From: Limnephilus marmoratus
Taxonomy: Eukaryota; Arthropoda; Insecta; Trichoptera; Limnephilidae
Direction: 5' to 3'
DNA length: 64,000 nucleotides
Assembly (NCBI GenBank): GCA_917880885.1
Contig: OU862923.1
Coordinates: forward strand, 23,885,770-23,949,769
Both the position numbers and the translations under genes were made by a program. The notes beneath the pieces are model-generated. The model was not told the DNA's origin. It worked only from the letters and a program-made list of their open reading frames with translations, and did no database searches. Of the stretch, positions 62,719 to 64,000 are shown in pieces; position 1 is the stretch's first letter; every line of letters starts with the position of its first letter.

Positions 62719-64000
62719 ATGGATGACTTCATAGCTAATGAATTAGAAAATAATTTTAAAATACAAGAATATGAATGTGTATACACCGATTCATGTAATG
62801 ACATAATCTCAAAGAATCTCAACAATATTTTCATTTTTCATATTAACATACGAAGTATGGAACGAAATTGGGATGAATTAATTCTAAAATTAAACAATCT
62901 AAATAAAAAACCTGACATCCTAATATTATCAGAAACTTTTACTAATGACTAATCACCCAACTATCATTTACCAGAATATAATTATGTTACAACCAAAATA
63001 AACATCAATAAAAATAGTGGTCTCGTCATATTCATTCACGATAAATTTAGTATTGTCAAACTAACTGAACATCCTATACATCTAGTAAACTGTATTGAAA
63101 TACAATTAAAACTCGACAAAACAAACTACCACATAATAGCTGTTTACAGAACACACGGTTCGAATATCTCGTCATTTATAAATGAATTTAAACACATACT
63201 GTTAAAATTTAGAAATAAACTTTGCTCTGTTGCAGGAGATTTTAATATAAACATTAATGAAAACGTAGAAAATAATTTCAAAAATGAATATATTAATTGT
63301 ATGACTGAATTTAACTTCATATCGTGCATTAACAAAAATACGAGAGAGATAAAAAATCACACCCCATCTTGTTTAGACCATATATGGACTAACATAAATA
63401 TTAAAGATATCGACAAAATGAAATCAATTGTTTGGAAAACGAATATAACTGACCACCATGCATGCATTCTTTTCTATGATAACAAAATTAAACATAAAAA
63501 ACTTAATCTAAAAAAGACAAAATCCTACACAAATATGTCTATTTTATCCAAAAAACTAAGAAATGAACAATGGAACAACGTGTTAAATAGTTATGATACC
63601 GAGACTTGCTCAAAAAACTTTGAAAATATATTGTCTCAACACATAAAAAATTCAACTACTGAAACTACAGTCCGCATTAAATCTAAACTAAGAATTTTAA
63701 AGCCTTGGATAACACAAGGACTTATAATATCAATTAGAAACAAAGAAAAACTTTACAAAACAACATTGAAAAATCCTCTAAATGAAAAAGCATACACTTT
63801 TTACAAAAAATTTAAAAATAAATTAACAAACTGTATCAAACAAAATAAAGAAGACTATTTCAAAAATAAAATACTTTCTACAGACAATAACAATAAACAA
63901 ATATGGAAAACAGTTAACTTAGCCATGGATAACACTAAAAAAACACAAAAAATAAAATACATTGAACATGAAAATAAAATCATAGATGCTAATAATCAAC
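62719..64000 (+). pseudogene. Jockey-like LINE ORF2: endonuclease and start of RT (runs off window)
   Basis: ATG at 62719 (MDDFIANELENNFKIQE). Endonuclease motifs in order: FHINIRSMERNWDEL, KKPDILILSETF with the catalytic Glu, an in-frame TAA at 62950, then one open frame to the window end. That frame has IIAVYRTHGSNISSF, SVAGDFNINI with the catalytic Asp, CLDHIWTN and TDHHACILF with the catalytic Asp/His pair, then the linker to RT (LKPWITQGLIISIRNKEK, QIWKTVNLAM). A single stop in an otherwise intact sequence makes this a recent pseudogene or one readthrough from activity. The RT domain lies beyond 64000. Confidence 0.8.

Overview
The window looks like nuclear DNA from an insect. It is AT-rich, has no operons or ribosome-binding sites, and carries tRNA-derived SINEs, mariner, piggyBac-like and PIF/Harbinger-like elements, and several non-LTR retrotransposon lineages with CCHC gag, AP-endonuclease and reverse transcriptase (RT) domains. 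Short TTAGG runs match the insect telomere motif. I cannot place it below class Insecta. I recognise no complete host protein-coding gene. The window reads as intergenic or intronic DNA built from layers of transposable elements.

Layout. 1-5.4 kb: a dispersed repeat (Q), an RTE-like RT fragment, an LTR-like repeat, repeat R, and a SINE1 copy between two palindromic MITEs. 5.5-10 kb: modular GATA-tailed repeats, an inverted-repeat element holding a 62-bp minisatellite, and a CpG-rich stretch with a possible first exon (ATG at 9151, donor at 9243). 10.8-12.5 kb: a dead CR1/Jockey-type RT with another LINE 3' end inserted in it. 13.6-20.7 kb: MITEs, a PIF-type deletion derivative with TTA target duplications, a solo LTR inside repeat R, and SINE2 nested in SINE1. 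22.5-33.2 kb: piggyBac-like MITEs, SINE1/SINE2 copies, a 14-bp minisatellite, head-to-head tRNA-SINE pairs and a mariner deletion derivative. 37.5-41.5 kb: a modular repeat split by a LINE insertion, then the best-preserved gene in the window, a 773-codon RT. 44.3-48.8 kb: dead LINE pieces, a heat-shock-element-like array and a MITE. 49-52.5 kb: a MADF-domain exon behind a CpG-rich promoter-like stretch and a Harbinger-like MITE. 53.4-56.1 kb: the LINE that probably supplied the SINE1 tail, plus MITEs. 59.4-64 kb: LINE fragments, an LTR with a gag start, and a Jockey-like element with two endonuclease starts in series.

Relations between parts. SINE1 (11 copies or fragments) shares about 105 nt of its 3' end with the 3' end of the LINE at 53.4-54.2 kb, which suggests that LINE mobilised it. 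Several insertions can be ordered because the empty or unbroken site survives elsewhere in the window: SINE2 into SINE1, a foldback MITE into SINE2, an LTR into repeat R, and a LINE into a modular repeat. The possible host signals (9151-9242, 45049-45281, 49193-49375) are partial exons and are marked as uncertain. All relationships were judged by eye, without database searches.
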